DNA of 64,000 bases. Source: Chitinophaga deserti. Lineage in GTDB: Bacteria > Bacteroidota > Bacteroidia > Chitinophagales > Chitinophagaceae. Of this stretch, positions 36,090 to 46,600 are shown piece by piece; positions within the stretch are counted from its first letter, which is position 1, and each line of letters starts with the position of its first letter. A program made the translations under genes and the position numbers. Below the pieces are notes generated by a model. That model searched no databases. It saw only the letters and a program-made list of their open reading frames with translations, and was not told the origin of the DNA. The stretch is from positions 310,001 to 374,000 of the forward strand of contig NZ_QFFK01000001.1 of NCBI RefSeq assembly GCF_003149455.1. The letters run 5' to 3'.

Positions 36090-37199
36090 TTACAGTGTTT
36101 TTTCGAGTAACTGCTCAAGATCTGCCGGGGTGATACCAATTTTCAGGATATTACCTTCCCGGTCAATTACAATGGTAGAAGGCAGTGCAAATACTTTATA
36201 GTCTTTGGCGATCTTGCTTTCACCCCCTTTATCGCCTACAACCTGCGTCCAGGTCAGTTTATCTTCGGCTATAGCTTTCAGCCATTTATCCTTGTCTTCG
36301 TCCAGAGAAACAGACAGGATTTCGAAGCCTTTCGCTTTATATTTTTCGTACACTTTAATGAGGTGAGGGTTTTGCTCACGGCAGGGTTTGCACCAGCTTG
36401 CCCAGAAGTCCAGCAACACTACTTTACCTTTGAAATTGTTCAGTGTAACCGTTTTTCCTGTGTTATCCTTCACTTCAACAGCAGGGGCAGCCTTACCAAC
36501 CCTCGTCATGAAATCAGCGCTCACACCGGTCCGCTGTTCCATCATATACTTAATGGTAAAAGTATTTTTAACATTGGGACCCAGCTTATCCACCATTGCC
36601 ATGAATTCCTGTTTCGGAAGATTTCCCAGGTAAGCGTTCATCAGGTAAGATGCCGCGCTGACATCAGGATGCTTATTCACCCAATCCATTGCAAGTTTAA
36701 TCTGATCCTTTTTCAGCTCCGCCGCTTTGGCAGACAGTTCCTGGAGCGCATCATGGTCACCTACCTGCGTGGCGGTATTCATTTCCGCTTCGAGTTTGGT
36801 AAGCTCATCTTCTTTCAGATCTTTCTTCAGCACGTCCTGCTCAATCATCTTCCAATCCTGCACAAACTTGCTGCCGGTATATTCCGCATCCTTGAAATAC
36901 GGGCCTTTACCTTTAATGTTCAGCTTACCGCCTTCGAGGTAGAGGAAAGTGCCATGCGATTCATCACCTCCGTTTCCTACAAAAACAACGTAGGTAGATC
37001 CTCCCTCTTTCATATCGAGCGTAGCGGTAAAACCACCATTCTTCACATACACGGAATCTGTTTTGCTTCCCAGCGGGCGCCAGAAATAAACTTTTTCTCC
37101 TTCCGGCAACCCGTCTATCCGGGCATTGATTTCCAGTTTATCCTGGGCCAGGCAATTCATGGAGGCCAGCAGTGCCATCCCGGTCATTATTTGTTTCAT
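36090..37199 (-). CDS. DUF4369-type TlpA-like thioredoxin
   Basis: The 369-residue protein has a signal peptide (MALLASMNCLAQ) and a beta-rich N-terminal domain of the DUF4369 type (DGLPEGEKVYFWRPLG, TFLYLEGGKLNIKG). A helical linker follows (about 100-200), then a C-terminal TlpA/ResA thioredoxin domain with WCKPC (LLDFWASWCKPCREQNPHL) and a cis-Pro in FALPSTIV. It should be a periplasmic disulphide reductase or peptide-linked redoxin. Start placed at 37199 because it gives the signal peptide. It is the last gene of the SusCD/peptidase operon, 10 bp after the M1-like peptidase gene, and a strong hairpin follows. Confidence 0.92.
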   Translation of the reverse strand: MKQIMTGMALLASMNCLAQDKLEINARIDGLPEGEKVYFWRPLGSKTDSVYVKNGGFTATLDMKEGGSTYVVFVGNGGDESHGTFLYLEGGKLNIKGKGPYFKDAEYTGSKFVQDWKMIEQDVLKKDLKEDELTKLEAEMNTATQVGDHDALQELSAKAAELKKDQIKLAMDWVNKHPDVSAASYLMNAYLGNLPKQEFMAMVDKLGPNVKNTFTIKYMMEQRTGVSADFMTRVGKAAPAVEVKDNTGKTVTLNNFKGKVVLLDFWASWCKPCREQNPHLIKVYEKYKAKGFEILSVSLDEDKDKWLKAIAEDKLTWTQVVGDKGGESKIAKDYKVFALPSTIVIDREGNILKIGITPADLEQLLEKTL

Positions 37200-37209
37200 G
37201 CGAATAGAT

Positions 37210-39759
37210 TTATAGCGTTGAAAAATGTGTACGTTCGAATAAATCAGTTTTCCCGCCTTCTTCCTGCAGGTAAACTTGTTTGGGCCACAGGATACCACCT
37301 GTCATTTCATATCCGGAGAAAACCCTCATGACATATACCTGTGGAACATCGCGCCCGGCAAACTCTTCCCGCACTTTTAACCCTGTGGTACGGTCGTAAT
37401 AGTAGCGCCAGTTGTTGCCTGCAGGGGTTGTTACGGTGATCTGGTAAGTTTCCATACCGTGTACGAAATGCAGTGAGTCAGAAAGCTTCACCCGGTTACC
37501 TTTATCAAAGAACCTCAGTTCAGGAAAGGCTTCGGTAGAACGTCGGATCTCATCGGCCACGGCAGCGGAAACAGGTACGGGCTGCCCCAACTGCTGAAAC
37601 TGAATACTGTCTGCCACATCAATTTGCTTAAGCGTAAGCCTGACAGCCTTTGTTTCCAGCCCTACACGCCAGGAGCCTTCGCCTCCGTCCCGGTAGCGGT
37701 GCCGCCATACCAGGGAGTTTTGCTGCCCGCCGGTGTATTCCATCTCTACAGATTTAACACCCGCGATCTTTGCTTTCCCGCCAATGGCATTCAGATACCG
37801 GTCTACCACTTCATTGGCTCCGCTAACCGCTTTATTAAGCGGGCTTGTTCCGCTGCCGGTCCAGATATTATTGGAACGGTCGGTATCCGGCAACTGATTA
37901 TCGGGATCGAGCAGGATGTATTGTACTGGTGAAGTAGTGGCTACTTTCAGCTGATGCTTATCATTCCATTCCCATACCTGTACGGGTAATTTCACGCGGT
38001 GTGTTTTACCGTTGAATTCACGCACGAGCAAATCTACCGGCATGGGCATTTCTCTTTTATTCACGAGAGTAATGAGAATACCGTTGGCAGGCTTCTGACC
38101 GGCATATTGCGCCTGCAATATCCCCTGATCAAGCTGTGCATCTGTCATAAACCATGCGCGCCAGAACCACGATAAATCTTCCCCTGCCGCGTTTTCCATG
38201 GCACGGTAGAAATCATCCGGCACAGGGTGGCGGAACGACCATGAGGCAATGTATCGGCGGAAGGCGTCATCGAACCGGGCAGGACCAAGTACCGTATTAC
38301 GCAGCAGCAGTAAAGCATAAGCAGGCTTCATATAAATCAGCACACCCATATCCCGCTGTGGCATACTGCCGAAGCGGGTGCTCACCGGCACCCGGCTCAT
38401 GCCTTTCCCGAATACCTCCGATGCTTTTTCTATTTCAAAGGGAGGTTCACAACCCAGGATGGTAGAATTCAGGTGATTGATCAATACGTTTTGCCCTTCA
38501 CACATCCAGCCATGGCGGCTGTCTGCAGCCACCATCAGGTTAAACCAGGCGTGCCCGAGCTCGTGATTGGTTTTCAGCCAGACGGTAGCGCCCGAGCTGC
38601 TTTCCTTGTAATGTAGAACAGACACGCCCGGGGAGGCCACGCCGGTAATAGACCCGGCGATGTTAACACAGCTGGAATAGGGATAGGAAGGCCATTGCTG
38701 GCAATAAGCCTGAAGGATGCGGCGCATGGCTGTGGCGCTGGTATCCCACTCCGCATGGCTGCCGGGAGGGTAAAGCGCCATCACGGGAATGCTGCGCCCG
38801 TCGGGTAATTTGGTACTGAGCGCATCCCAGTTAAAGGCCGCCGAAGCCGCCCAAATGCCATCACCCGCGCGGGGCTCCCGGAAATGCCAGGTAAGCATAC
38901 CGTTGCCCTTTGCATTTAGAGGCTCTCCCGCAGTGCGGACACGGATCGCGGTATCGCTGCCTGCAGCCTGTTTGTAACGGCGTAATACAGCAGGGCTCAG
39001 TAAGTCTTCAGGATTCTCCAGCAAACCCGTTCCCTGTACAATCATATTGGCAGGCACGGTAATCCGCATATCTATACTTCCGGTTTCCACATAGTATTGG
39101 GATGCATGGGTATTCCAACCAGTCTGATCATCATACACACACATCCGGGGGAACACACTTGAATACTGATACACACCGCCATGCTTCGTTTCCAGCACAC
39201 CCATAAAATCCCCGCCTTTTGCCGGCAGGATGAAATGGTACCCAATATCCAAACGAATAGTTTTACCCGGCGCCAGTGGTGAAGCCAGCCCAATACGGAT
39301 AAACTTACCGTTCACCTCATATGTGGCAGGCCGCTTATCTGCCATCAGCGATTCAATGACACAGCCTTCTGTATATTCCGTGATTCCAAAGCGGCTGCCG
39401 GTAGGCGGTGTAAGCTGTGTTTCCCTGGAATCTGCACGGAAACGGTTTTGCCCGGCCAGCACCCACAGGTACGACAATGTATCCGGACTGTTATTCGCAT
39501 ACTTTATGGCAACACTCCCTTTCACGCCCCGCGTAAGGGTATCGAGGGTTATCGCTACTGAATAATCAGCATTGTTCTGCCAGTACCCTGCTCCGGGAGT
39601 ACCTGCTGCTGTGCGCAGCTGGCTCACAGGAGCATAGCTGATAGGTGCGAAGGCTGCTACCGGATCATATCCTTTAGGAGGCGACTGTTGCGCCTTCACA
39701 GACATGGAGCAGGCAAGCGCTGCCATTAGCAGCGCCTTTCTGAGTTGCAGGTTGACCAA
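37210..39759 (-). CDS. M1-family-like metallopeptidase with altered active site
   Basis: The 849-residue protein has a signal peptide (AALACSMSVKAQ) and the N-terminal saddle domain of M1 aminopeptidases (YWQNNADYSVAITLDTLTRG). The zinc motif HELGH is at 399-403, and its third ligand Glu421 lies 17 residues on; the family norm is 18. The exopeptidase motif GxMEN is replaced by GVASPG (373-378), without the Glu. A C-terminal lipoprotein-sorting-like domain (about 650-849) follows the catalytic half. The start is a TTG codon at 39759. No in-frame ATG precedes it, and the next ATG would delete most of the signal. Operon neighbours are TlpA proteins and SusCD. Confidence 0.85.
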   Translation of the reverse strand: MVNLQLRKALLMAALACSMSVKAQQSPPKGYDPVAAFAPISYAPVSQLRTAAGTPGAGYWQNNADYSVAITLDTLTRGVKGSVAIKYANNSPDTLSYLWVLAGQNRFRADSRETQLTPPTGSRFGITEYTEGCVIESLMADKRPATYEVNGKFIRIGLASPLAPGKTIRLDIGYHFILPAKGGDFMGVLETKHGGVYQYSSVFPRMCVYDDQTGWNTHASQYYVETGSIDMRITVPANMIVQGTGLLENPEDLLSPAVLRRYKQAAGSDTAIRVRTAGEPLNAKGNGMLTWHFREPRAGDGIWAASAAFNWDALSTKLPDGRSIPVMALYPPGSHAEWDTSATAMRRILQAYCQQWPSYPYSSCVNIAGSITGVASPGVSVLHYKESSSGATVWLKTNHELGHAWFNLMVAADSRHGWMCEGQNVLINHLNSTILGCEPPFEIEKASEVFGKGMSRVPVSTRFGSMPQRDMGVLIYMKPAYALLLLRNTVLGPARFDDAFRRYIASWSFRHPVPDDFYRAMENAAGEDLSWFWRAWFMTDAQLDQGILQAQYAGQKPANGILITLVNKREMPMPVDLLVREFNGKTHRVKLPVQVWEWNDKHQLKVATTSPVQYILLDPDNQLPDTDRSNNIWTGSGTSPLNKAVSGANEVVDRYLNAIGGKAKIAGVKSVEMEYTGGQQNSLVWRHRYRDGGEGSWRVGLETKAVRLTLKQIDVADSIQFQQLGQPVPVSAAVADEIRRSTEAFPELRFFDKGNRVKLSDSLHFVHGMETYQITVTTPAGNNWRYYYDRTTGLKVREEFAGRDVPQVYVMRVFSGYEMTGGILWPKQVYLQEEGGKTDLFERTHFSTL

Positions 39760-39764
39760 TTTAT

Positions 39765-41180
39765 TTATTGCTGTTCGTTATAAAAATCGAGGATCTGCTG
39801 TTCTACTTTTTCACCAAGCAAAATACTCAGTGAGTTATCGAGGTAATTCCCTTCTTTATCCAGTACAATGTAACGGGGTACACCTGTCAGGGAAATGACT
39901 TTGAAGAAATTCTGGTATTCTTTGCTTTCCCGGTTGATGGTAAGGATCAGGTTATGCTCTCCTTCGATCTTATGCTTGGCGGATAACTCTCTCCAAAGCT
40001 CATCGAAGCCGGGTTCTTCCCAGGCAATGGTGAGGAAAACAATGTCCTCTTTACCTTTATACTTTTCTTCAATGGCTTTGAATTTGGGCAGGTTAGCAAT
40101 ACATCCGGTGCACCAGTTGGCCCAGAAGTCCATCACAACCATCTTCCCTTTAAAGTCTGACAGTTTTACCGTTTTGCCCGCGGCATTCTTAGTTGAGAAC
40201 TGCGGCATGGGAAGACCGCGGTCCATAACAGCATAACTTTTATACAGAGAGTCGATGTACTTCTTCTGAGGATAGGGTTTAAGAGTACCATTTAAAACCG
40301 GGTAAACATTCTTTACCGCAGTCGAAAACTGACGGTAACGCGTTTCGGAATACAACCAGACTTTAGCAGCCTCCTGCTTCATCAGTTCTGCTTTAGCGAA
40401 ACGCATCAGATCAACCATCTCAAATTCGTCGGCCAGTTTTGGATCTTCCATTTTACGGCCAACCCACCAGGCATCCACGATTTGTTTCAGAACAATGTTA
40501 TGTGCGATTCCGTCAAAATGAGGATTAGCGATATCGAACTCATCGTAGTACCATTTGGAAAATCCTTCCATTTTTCCCGCTTCGGGATGGCTGCGTACAT
40601 ACGACTGCTTGTGCATCAGCCTGCGGCCGGACTCATAGGCAATTATCAGTGCACGCTCATCAGCAGAAAGGCCTGCGGCCTCTACAGATGCATTAAAGAA
40701 ACTGCGGACAGCTGCCATATCCCGGTCGAATGTTTCCAACGGCACAGCCGCATCTACGATATTATAGGCAGAATCGATCATACGGGGCAGCATATGCTTC
40801 ATTGCTTTCGCTTTCGTTTTCCCTGCTATCTGACCAACACCACCCCAACGCTCTTTACCAGACTGTATAATATTCTCCAGTGCCATTTCAAGGATGAGTG
40901 TCTCACCCGCACCTACCAGGTATTCTTCGTTATTCAGATAAACAATCTGAGCTTTGGGTGCCAGCGGATAGCGTACATTCTTCGTCACCCGTTCATTATG
41001 TGCTATACGACTGCTTACCACGTAGGTACCGTTATTGCTCAGATAACTAAAATCTATAAGAGTAGAAAGCTGGGCATTCGGACGGATGCTAACCTGCAGG
41101 GCACCAGGGCTACCCGGGCCCGCAGCGGCTGCAGTTAAGCTGCCACCGGCAGCCAGGCATATTGCGAGGAACTTCTTCAT
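39765..41180 (-). CDS. TlpA-like thioredoxin-domain protein
   Basis: The 471-residue protein has a signal peptide (LAICLAAGGSLTAAAA), a large beta-rich then helical N-terminal part (about 30-330) of no recognised family, and a C-terminal TlpA-type thioredoxin domain. Its active site is WCTGC (MDFWANWCTGCIANLPKF), with a cis-Pro in TGVPRYIVL. Start set at Met 41180 rather than 41198 because it begins the signal. The stop lies 5 bp before the TTG start of the peptidase gene. It is probably a periplasmic thiol-disulphide protein serving imported peptides or the peptidase. This is inference from the operon. Confidence 0.9.
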   Translation of the reverse strand: MKKFLAICLAAGGSLTAAAAGPGSPGALQVSIRPNAQLSTLIDFSYLSNNGTYVVSSRIAHNERVTKNVRYPLAPKAQIVYLNNEEYLVGAGETLILEMALENIIQSGKERWGGVGQIAGKTKAKAMKHMLPRMIDSAYNIVDAAVPLETFDRDMAAVRSFFNASVEAAGLSADERALIIAYESGRRLMHKQSYVRSHPEAGKMEGFSKWYYDEFDIANPHFDGIAHNIVLKQIVDAWWVGRKMEDPKLADEFEMVDLMRFAKAELMKQEAAKVWLYSETRYRQFSTAVKNVYPVLNGTLKPYPQKKYIDSLYKSYAVMDRGLPMPQFSTKNAAGKTVKLSDFKGKMVVMDFWANWCTGCIANLPKFKAIEEKYKGKEDIVFLTIAWEEPGFDELWRELSAKHKIEGEHNLILTINRESKEYQNFFKVISLTGVPRYIVLDKEGNYLDNSLSILLGEKVEQQILDFYNEQQ

Positions 41181-41248
41181 AGTGATTAAATTGGTCATTA
41201 CTTTAAAGGCAATCGGTTAAGTGATTCGGGTGAATCCTGCATGAATAA

Positions 41249-42103
41249 TCAGGGCTTGTTGCCGATAGCAACAAGATCTACACCATACTGATCCATAAAC
41301 ACTCGTACGAGTATGTTGTATTTGCGGCGTATCAGTCCTTTACGGTCTGACTGCGGGCTTAATATCCCGGCTTCCAGTTCGGCGGTTGTTTTACCGGCGA
41401 TGGCTTCAACGAAGCTTCCTATATCAGTGGCAACATTATGAGTTGTACTGTTCTGTACTTCAATGATGCCTCTATCGTACTTATTAGATTCTCCAATCCC
41501 ATCAAAGCTTATCGGGTAAAGCGCGAGGTATTCCACTGGTACGGGGATGGAACGTCCCTGTAAGGCACGGGTCATGAAGTAGCGGTGCATTCTGGCCGTA
41601 AGGGCTTTCCTCTCTACAGGCCCAAGGCCGGCCAGTTTATCATTAGCCCAGCCTATAGCCAGCATTTCGCGGGTGGAGACGAAGCCACGGCCGGGTGCAA
41701 TGGCACCTCCCGGTAAAGGACTTCCCACCGCAGAAGAAAATAACAGTTTAAAGGGAAGCGCCTTCCGCCGGAAAGATTCCGGATACCAGCTGAGGCAATT
41801 ATCCCGGAAGTAAATGTACAACTCAGCTATGTGCGCCGGATCTCCAGGCGCAGCGGTATCCGTCAGCATAGCGCCGGACGAATAAGCGAAGTCGCGGTGC
41901 GAGAATTTATAAAGGATATAGGTTCCGTAACGCTTTTTAAACGATACGATAGTATCATCAATCGGCTGGTTGCCCTGTGGCAGCGAATACTCGTCAGGCA
42001 ACAGTGGCGGATTCAGTTTTGACTCCTTTCCGCAGGATAGCAGCAGGGTAAAGCCGGCGGCTATTACGGTAAGGGGGATATATCTGGAGAATACAATTTG
42101 CAT
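41249..42103 (-). CDS. SusCD-associated metallohydrolase-like lipoprotein lacking HExxH
   Basis: The 284-residue lipoprotein (AGFTLLLSC) resembles the substrate-import-associated zinc metallohydrolases encoded beside SusCD pairs. A FKKRYGTYILYKF opening, a YPESFRRKALPFKLLFSSAVGS segment and a closing RKYNILVRVFMDQYGVDL match the layout of that group. Where these have HExxH, this protein reads ARMHRYFMTRAL, so the zinc motif is absent. It may be a binding protein on the cell surface. It lies 15 bp after SusD in the same operon. Family membership is from memory of the pattern and would need a profile search. Confidence 0.62.
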   Translation of the reverse strand: MQIVFSRYIPLTVIAAGFTLLLSCGKESKLNPPLLPDEYSLPQGNQPIDDTIVSFKKRYGTYILYKFSHRDFAYSSGAMLTDTAAPGDPAHIAELYIYFRDNCLSWYPESFRRKALPFKLLFSSAVGSPLPGGAIAPGRGFVSTREMLAIGWANDKLAGLGPVERKALTARMHRYFMTRALQGRSIPVPVEYLALYPISFDGIGESNKYDRGIIEVQNSTTHNVATDIGSFVEAIAGKTTAELEAGILSPQSDRKGLIRRKYNILVRVFMDQYGVDLVAIGNKP

Positions 42104-42118
42104 AACGGATCGTTTAAA

Positions 42119-43582
42119 TTATTTCGGTAAACGTAACGAGGTAATCTGTGGATTCTGTACAAGGGCACGGTTCCTCTCCATCACATCACGCGGGATAGGA
42201 AGTACGTATTGCGGATCGTTTTCCTTCAGTTCGTATATCTCCGCCATTCCCGGTGCGCGCCTGAGTATGTGCTGTATAGGCGGCATACCATATCTGCGAA
42301 GGTCGAACCAGCGGTGCCCTTCAAAAAAGAGCTCCCTCCGGCGTTCCTCACGGCATGCTTTGAGCATCTGATCTGCAGGCTGGATTGCCCAGGGCTGGAA
42401 GTCGGCCGCACTAAAACGTTTGGCCCGGAGGGTATTAAGATCTTCCAGTGCTTTCTGTGCAGCAGCACCATCGCCATTCTTATACAACTGAATATTGGCT
42501 TCCGCACGATTCAGGTATGCTTCTGCACTTCTAAAGCAAAGGAAATCCGTATTGTCAAGGAGTTTTGACTGTATAAAGTCAGAAGGAATAAACCACTTCA
42601 GTTCCGGCGGCGTTACCATGATGAATTGCTGCAAACGCTGATCTGTTGGTTCAAAAGCATTATACAGGCTGTGAGACACGTCGAAATATGCCAGGAAGCC
42701 TGTGTTATCTACCTCCCTCTGGCTGGCAGATACCCAGATACTTTCCACGCTGTTTCTGCTTACAAGGGGCGCACCGTTTGCAGCAGGTAAATCCATCAGT
42801 TGCGGATGTGCATCAATCACATAGCTGGCATGCGCTGCAGCTGCTCCCCAATCCTCCATATACAATGCCACTCTTGAAGCAAGGAAATGTGCACATACGT
42901 CAGTAAAGAAGAAATTGTTGCGCTGGCGTTTCTCTTTTTCAAGGAGCCGGATAGAAGAATCAAGGTCTTTCCTGATCTGTGCAAACACTTCTTTCACCGT
43001 ACCACGGGGAATCTCTTCCTCAATCACATTACCATCCAGCCTCAGGGGTACACCCAACGCTTTATCGGGAGCAGCCAGTGCGTTTTTGTAAGGAAGACTG
43101 TAAAGATTTACAAGATTGAAATAATAATAAGCCCGCAGTCCGTAAGCCTGCCCTTTGATCCAGTCGCGCTCATTGGGATCACCGGTTGCCTTGTCGATTC
43201 CCTGAAGCACAACATTCACTTTCAAAAGGCGAACGTAAGAGGAGGTGTACACATTGAATATAGCCACGCTATTGCTGCTGGCGAGTTTGCAGGCTTCGAT
43301 AAAATCAGCCTGCCAGGTAAATGCCGGGGCATTACCGATGTATTGTGCTACAACGTTAGGGTCTTCTGACGGATAAGTTTCCACATCATCATCCATCAGG
43401 TAAAGCATCGGGAAGAGCGGATCATTACCGGAGGAGGCGGGGTAGGCTTCTGTATGCAGGATATCCCCGAAATCCGTCACTTTAGTCGGTGTCATATCCG
43501 ACAGGGAACGCTCTTCCAGGAACTTCTTGCAGGAAGTAAGTCCGGCAGCGGCCAATATGGTGATAAAGAGCAATTTCTTCAT
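42119..43582 (-). CDS. SusD-like outer-membrane lipoprotein
   Basis: The 487-residue lipoprotein has a signal ending LAAAGLTSC (Cys18). The SusD helical core follows (GLRAYYYFNLVNLYSLPY, a helix marker of RagB/SusD), and the conserved C-terminal part includes RREELFFEGHRWFDLRRYG and DPQYVLPIPRDVMERN. It is complete and of normal length. Start chosen at 43582 for the lipobox. It would work with the STN-SusC encoded 19 bp upstream, on the outer face of the outer membrane. The peptidase and thioredoxin genes downstream suggest a peptide rather than a glycan ligand. Confidence 0.96.
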   Translation of the reverse strand: MKKLLFITILAAAGLTSCKKFLEERSLSDMTPTKVTDFGDILHTEAYPASSGNDPLFPMLYLMDDDVETYPSEDPNVVAQYIGNAPAFTWQADFIEACKLASSNSVAIFNVYTSSYVRLLKVNVVLQGIDKATGDPNERDWIKGQAYGLRAYYYFNLVNLYSLPYKNALAAPDKALGVPLRLDGNVIEEEIPRGTVKEVFAQIRKDLDSSIRLLEKEKRQRNNFFFTDVCAHFLASRVALYMEDWGAAAAHASYVIDAHPQLMDLPAANGAPLVSRNSVESIWVSASQREVDNTGFLAYFDVSHSLYNAFEPTDQRLQQFIMVTPPELKWFIPSDFIQSKLLDNTDFLCFRSAEAYLNRAEANIQLYKNGDGAAAQKALEDLNTLRAKRFSAADFQPWAIQPADQMLKACREERRRELFFEGHRWFDLRRYGMPPIQHILRRAPGMAEIYELKENDPQYVLPIPRDVMERNRALVQNPQITSLRLPK

Positions 43583-43601
43583 GTCAATGCGGTTGATAAT
43601 G

Positions 43602-46600
43602 TTAAAAAGTTGCCTGGATAGACCATGCATACTGACGTGTGATCGGAAGAGCAGTGGTTCCTACTCCTTCTATTTCCGGGTCCTGCCCGCGAAGTTTACC
43701 TGAAGCGATGGTAAAAGGATTGCTGACATTAAATGAACATTGCAGCCCTTTAATACCGGATGTACCGAGTACTTTCCGGGGCACTATGTAACGAAGGTTC
43801 ATCTGGGTACAACGTAGGAAGCTGCTATTGGCAACACGCAGGTCCGATTTGTCGAACATCTCATACTGCGGAATGGAAAATGCAGAAGCTGAGCCTTCGA
43901 TCTGGGGAATGAGCTGATATTCCGGTATCGTAATATCTCTTGTTGCAGGGATATTGGTATAACGCTCGTCTCCGGGTTTACGCCACCGGTTCATCATTTC
44001 ACGGCTGGCATTATTAACAGGTTCAGGGATACCATATGCAATCACCATCTTATCATACAATGGGTTCATACGCTTGTGGGTACCCAAACTGTAATAGAAG
44101 TTAGCCCCAAACGAAAATTGCTTATAACGTACTTCAGGCATCACGGTACCGAAGAAGCTGGGGATCTGCTTCCCGGAATACACTAATACTTCGCGGGGAT
44201 CAACGGCACGGCCCTTATTCTCCATATTATAGAAAAGAGGCAATCCTTTATCGGCACTTAACCCTTTAAAGGCATAGGAATAAAAGGCCCCTACCGGCAT
44301 TCCGGGAACACTGGCGGTACCATTAATGAAATCATTATAAGTATTACGATACCCCTGATCCACTACTTCATTTTTATTCAGGCTGTTCACAAAAGAGATG
44401 GAAACATTCCAATCCCTCCGCTGTACCGGCACAACATTTAACACTAATTCCAGCCCCCTGTTATTCATCGATCCCGCATTCACCAGTATTTCGTCCACAC
44501 CGTTCTCTAATGGCACTGCGCGACCGGAAAGCAGATCCCGCCCCTTCTTGATGTAATAATCAGCCATCAGGTTAATCCTTCCGCCCAGAAATGATACATC
44601 TGCACCAAAATTCACCTGCCATGTTTTCTCCCAACGCAGGTCGGGATAGGCAAGGCTTTTTACAATCACACGGGGCCGGTCATTTATATTAAAGCTTTCA
44701 GCAAGGCCGGGCTTAAACGACACAATCAGGTTCGGCCCCACTTCCGTTACTACGTTACCCTGTGTACCGAGGCTGGAGCGGAAAGAGAGGCGGTCCAGTG
44801 CTTTCCAGCCCTGCGCCCATTTCTCCTGAGATACATCCCAGCGGAATGATACGCCATAGTTGGGCAAAAACTTAGCGTTGGAATACTGGCCGAAGCGGTT
44901 AGACCCGTCTGACCGGACTGTAACCCCAACGATGTATTTATTCATAAGGTTATAGGCAGAGTTCAGGTATAAGCCCAGTTGGTTTTCCTGTACATCCCTG
45001 ATTTCCGTTTTACCCAGTGAACGGCGGGAGAAATCGTTCGCATCAAACGTACGGCCACGGTCCGGGAAATAACCCGGCTGCTGAGACAGTACACCCTGAA
45101 TATTGCGGGACATTACCTCGGTACCAACCGTTACATCAAACTGGTCCCGCTTGTCAAAAAGCTGCCGGGTGAATGTTAAACCGTTACGGGTATTGAGTAC
45201 CAGCGAATTCATATTACTGAGGTTAGCCAGCCCTCCCTTGGGAAGTTGCGATATGGCTTTAGCATTATCCGGTACAGGGTCTCCCAGTTTATACCCTCTT
45301 GCAACTGCAGCAACAGCGCTCGTTTCGTCATAAGCCATAAAGGCATCAGATGCATCGATCATGGCACTGGAAGAGTGCTGGAAACGGATGCCCCAGCCGA
45401 GGTCGTAGCTCAGGTTGAAATTGGCGCTGGCACTACGGACACTATTCGTGTTACTGGTAGTTTCCAGTTCATGCAGCATATTGTACTGAAGGGTAGACGG
45501 ACGGAATCCGGAAGCATCAATAGTAGCCATCCTCCAGTCGTAATGCTCATTTGGATCTATGGAGCGGTTGGTACGGATCGCATACGTAAGCGGAGAAACT
45601 CCGCCGTAATATCCATTCATCTTCATATAGGATGCCATCACATGCATATCTACCCGCATCCTTTTTGTAACATTGGCATTCAGCCTCACATCGGCAGTAT
45701 ACCGGTCCCGGCCATCTTCCTTCGCGGAACCATAGCCTTTGGTATAGCTCAGCGATGAATACCAGCTGGCCTTATCCGTACCACCACTCAGACTGAGAGA
45801 GTGGCTCATGCTAAAAGAATTACGGAACAGGATATTAAACCAATCCGTATTACGGGCAGACATTTCCTGCACAGCCAGCTTATACTGATCTTCCGTCAGT
45901 TCCCTCGAAATCAGCTTTGCCCGCAGGCCCTCATACGTGGATGCAGGAACAAAACCTCGTGTTAGAACATTGCGAACCAGTCCGTCAGCAATAATCTCAC
46001 GGGACAGGTTCATACGCTCCTCAGAATTCATGAGTTGCATACTTTTATAAGAAGGCCGCGCCACGAAAGACATATCGGTGTTGTAATTCACCGTCAGCGG
46101 GCCAGACTTTCCCTTTTTCGTCTGGATAACGATAACGCCATTAGCAGCGCGCGTACCGTAAATGGCGGTAGCCGCAGCATCGCGGAGGAAAGTAATGCTT
46201 TCTACATCGTATGGGTTCAGCCCGCTCACAGCGCTGCCGATCAGGGAATAGTTCCCGTTCACCACGTTATTAACATCAGAAGAAGAAATAGGAACAGGGT
46301 CAGGGCGGATCATTCCATCGATCACCCACAAAGGCGAGGGGTTGCCTATGAATGTGGAGGTACCGCGCATGCGGATCACCGGCGCAGCATTCACACTACC
46401 TGAAGTGTTCAGGATCATGAGGCCGGGAACTTTACCCTGCAGCATTTTATCGATCGAGGGAGCGCCGGGCTGCAGGATCTGTGCCGCATCCAGTTTAAAA
46501 GTGGCTGCGGTAGACATCCTTGCTTCAATGCGCTGGTAACCGTTTACCACCACCTCTTTGATTTCTTCCGTTGCAGGTTTCAGCTTCACGATCATCAGTC

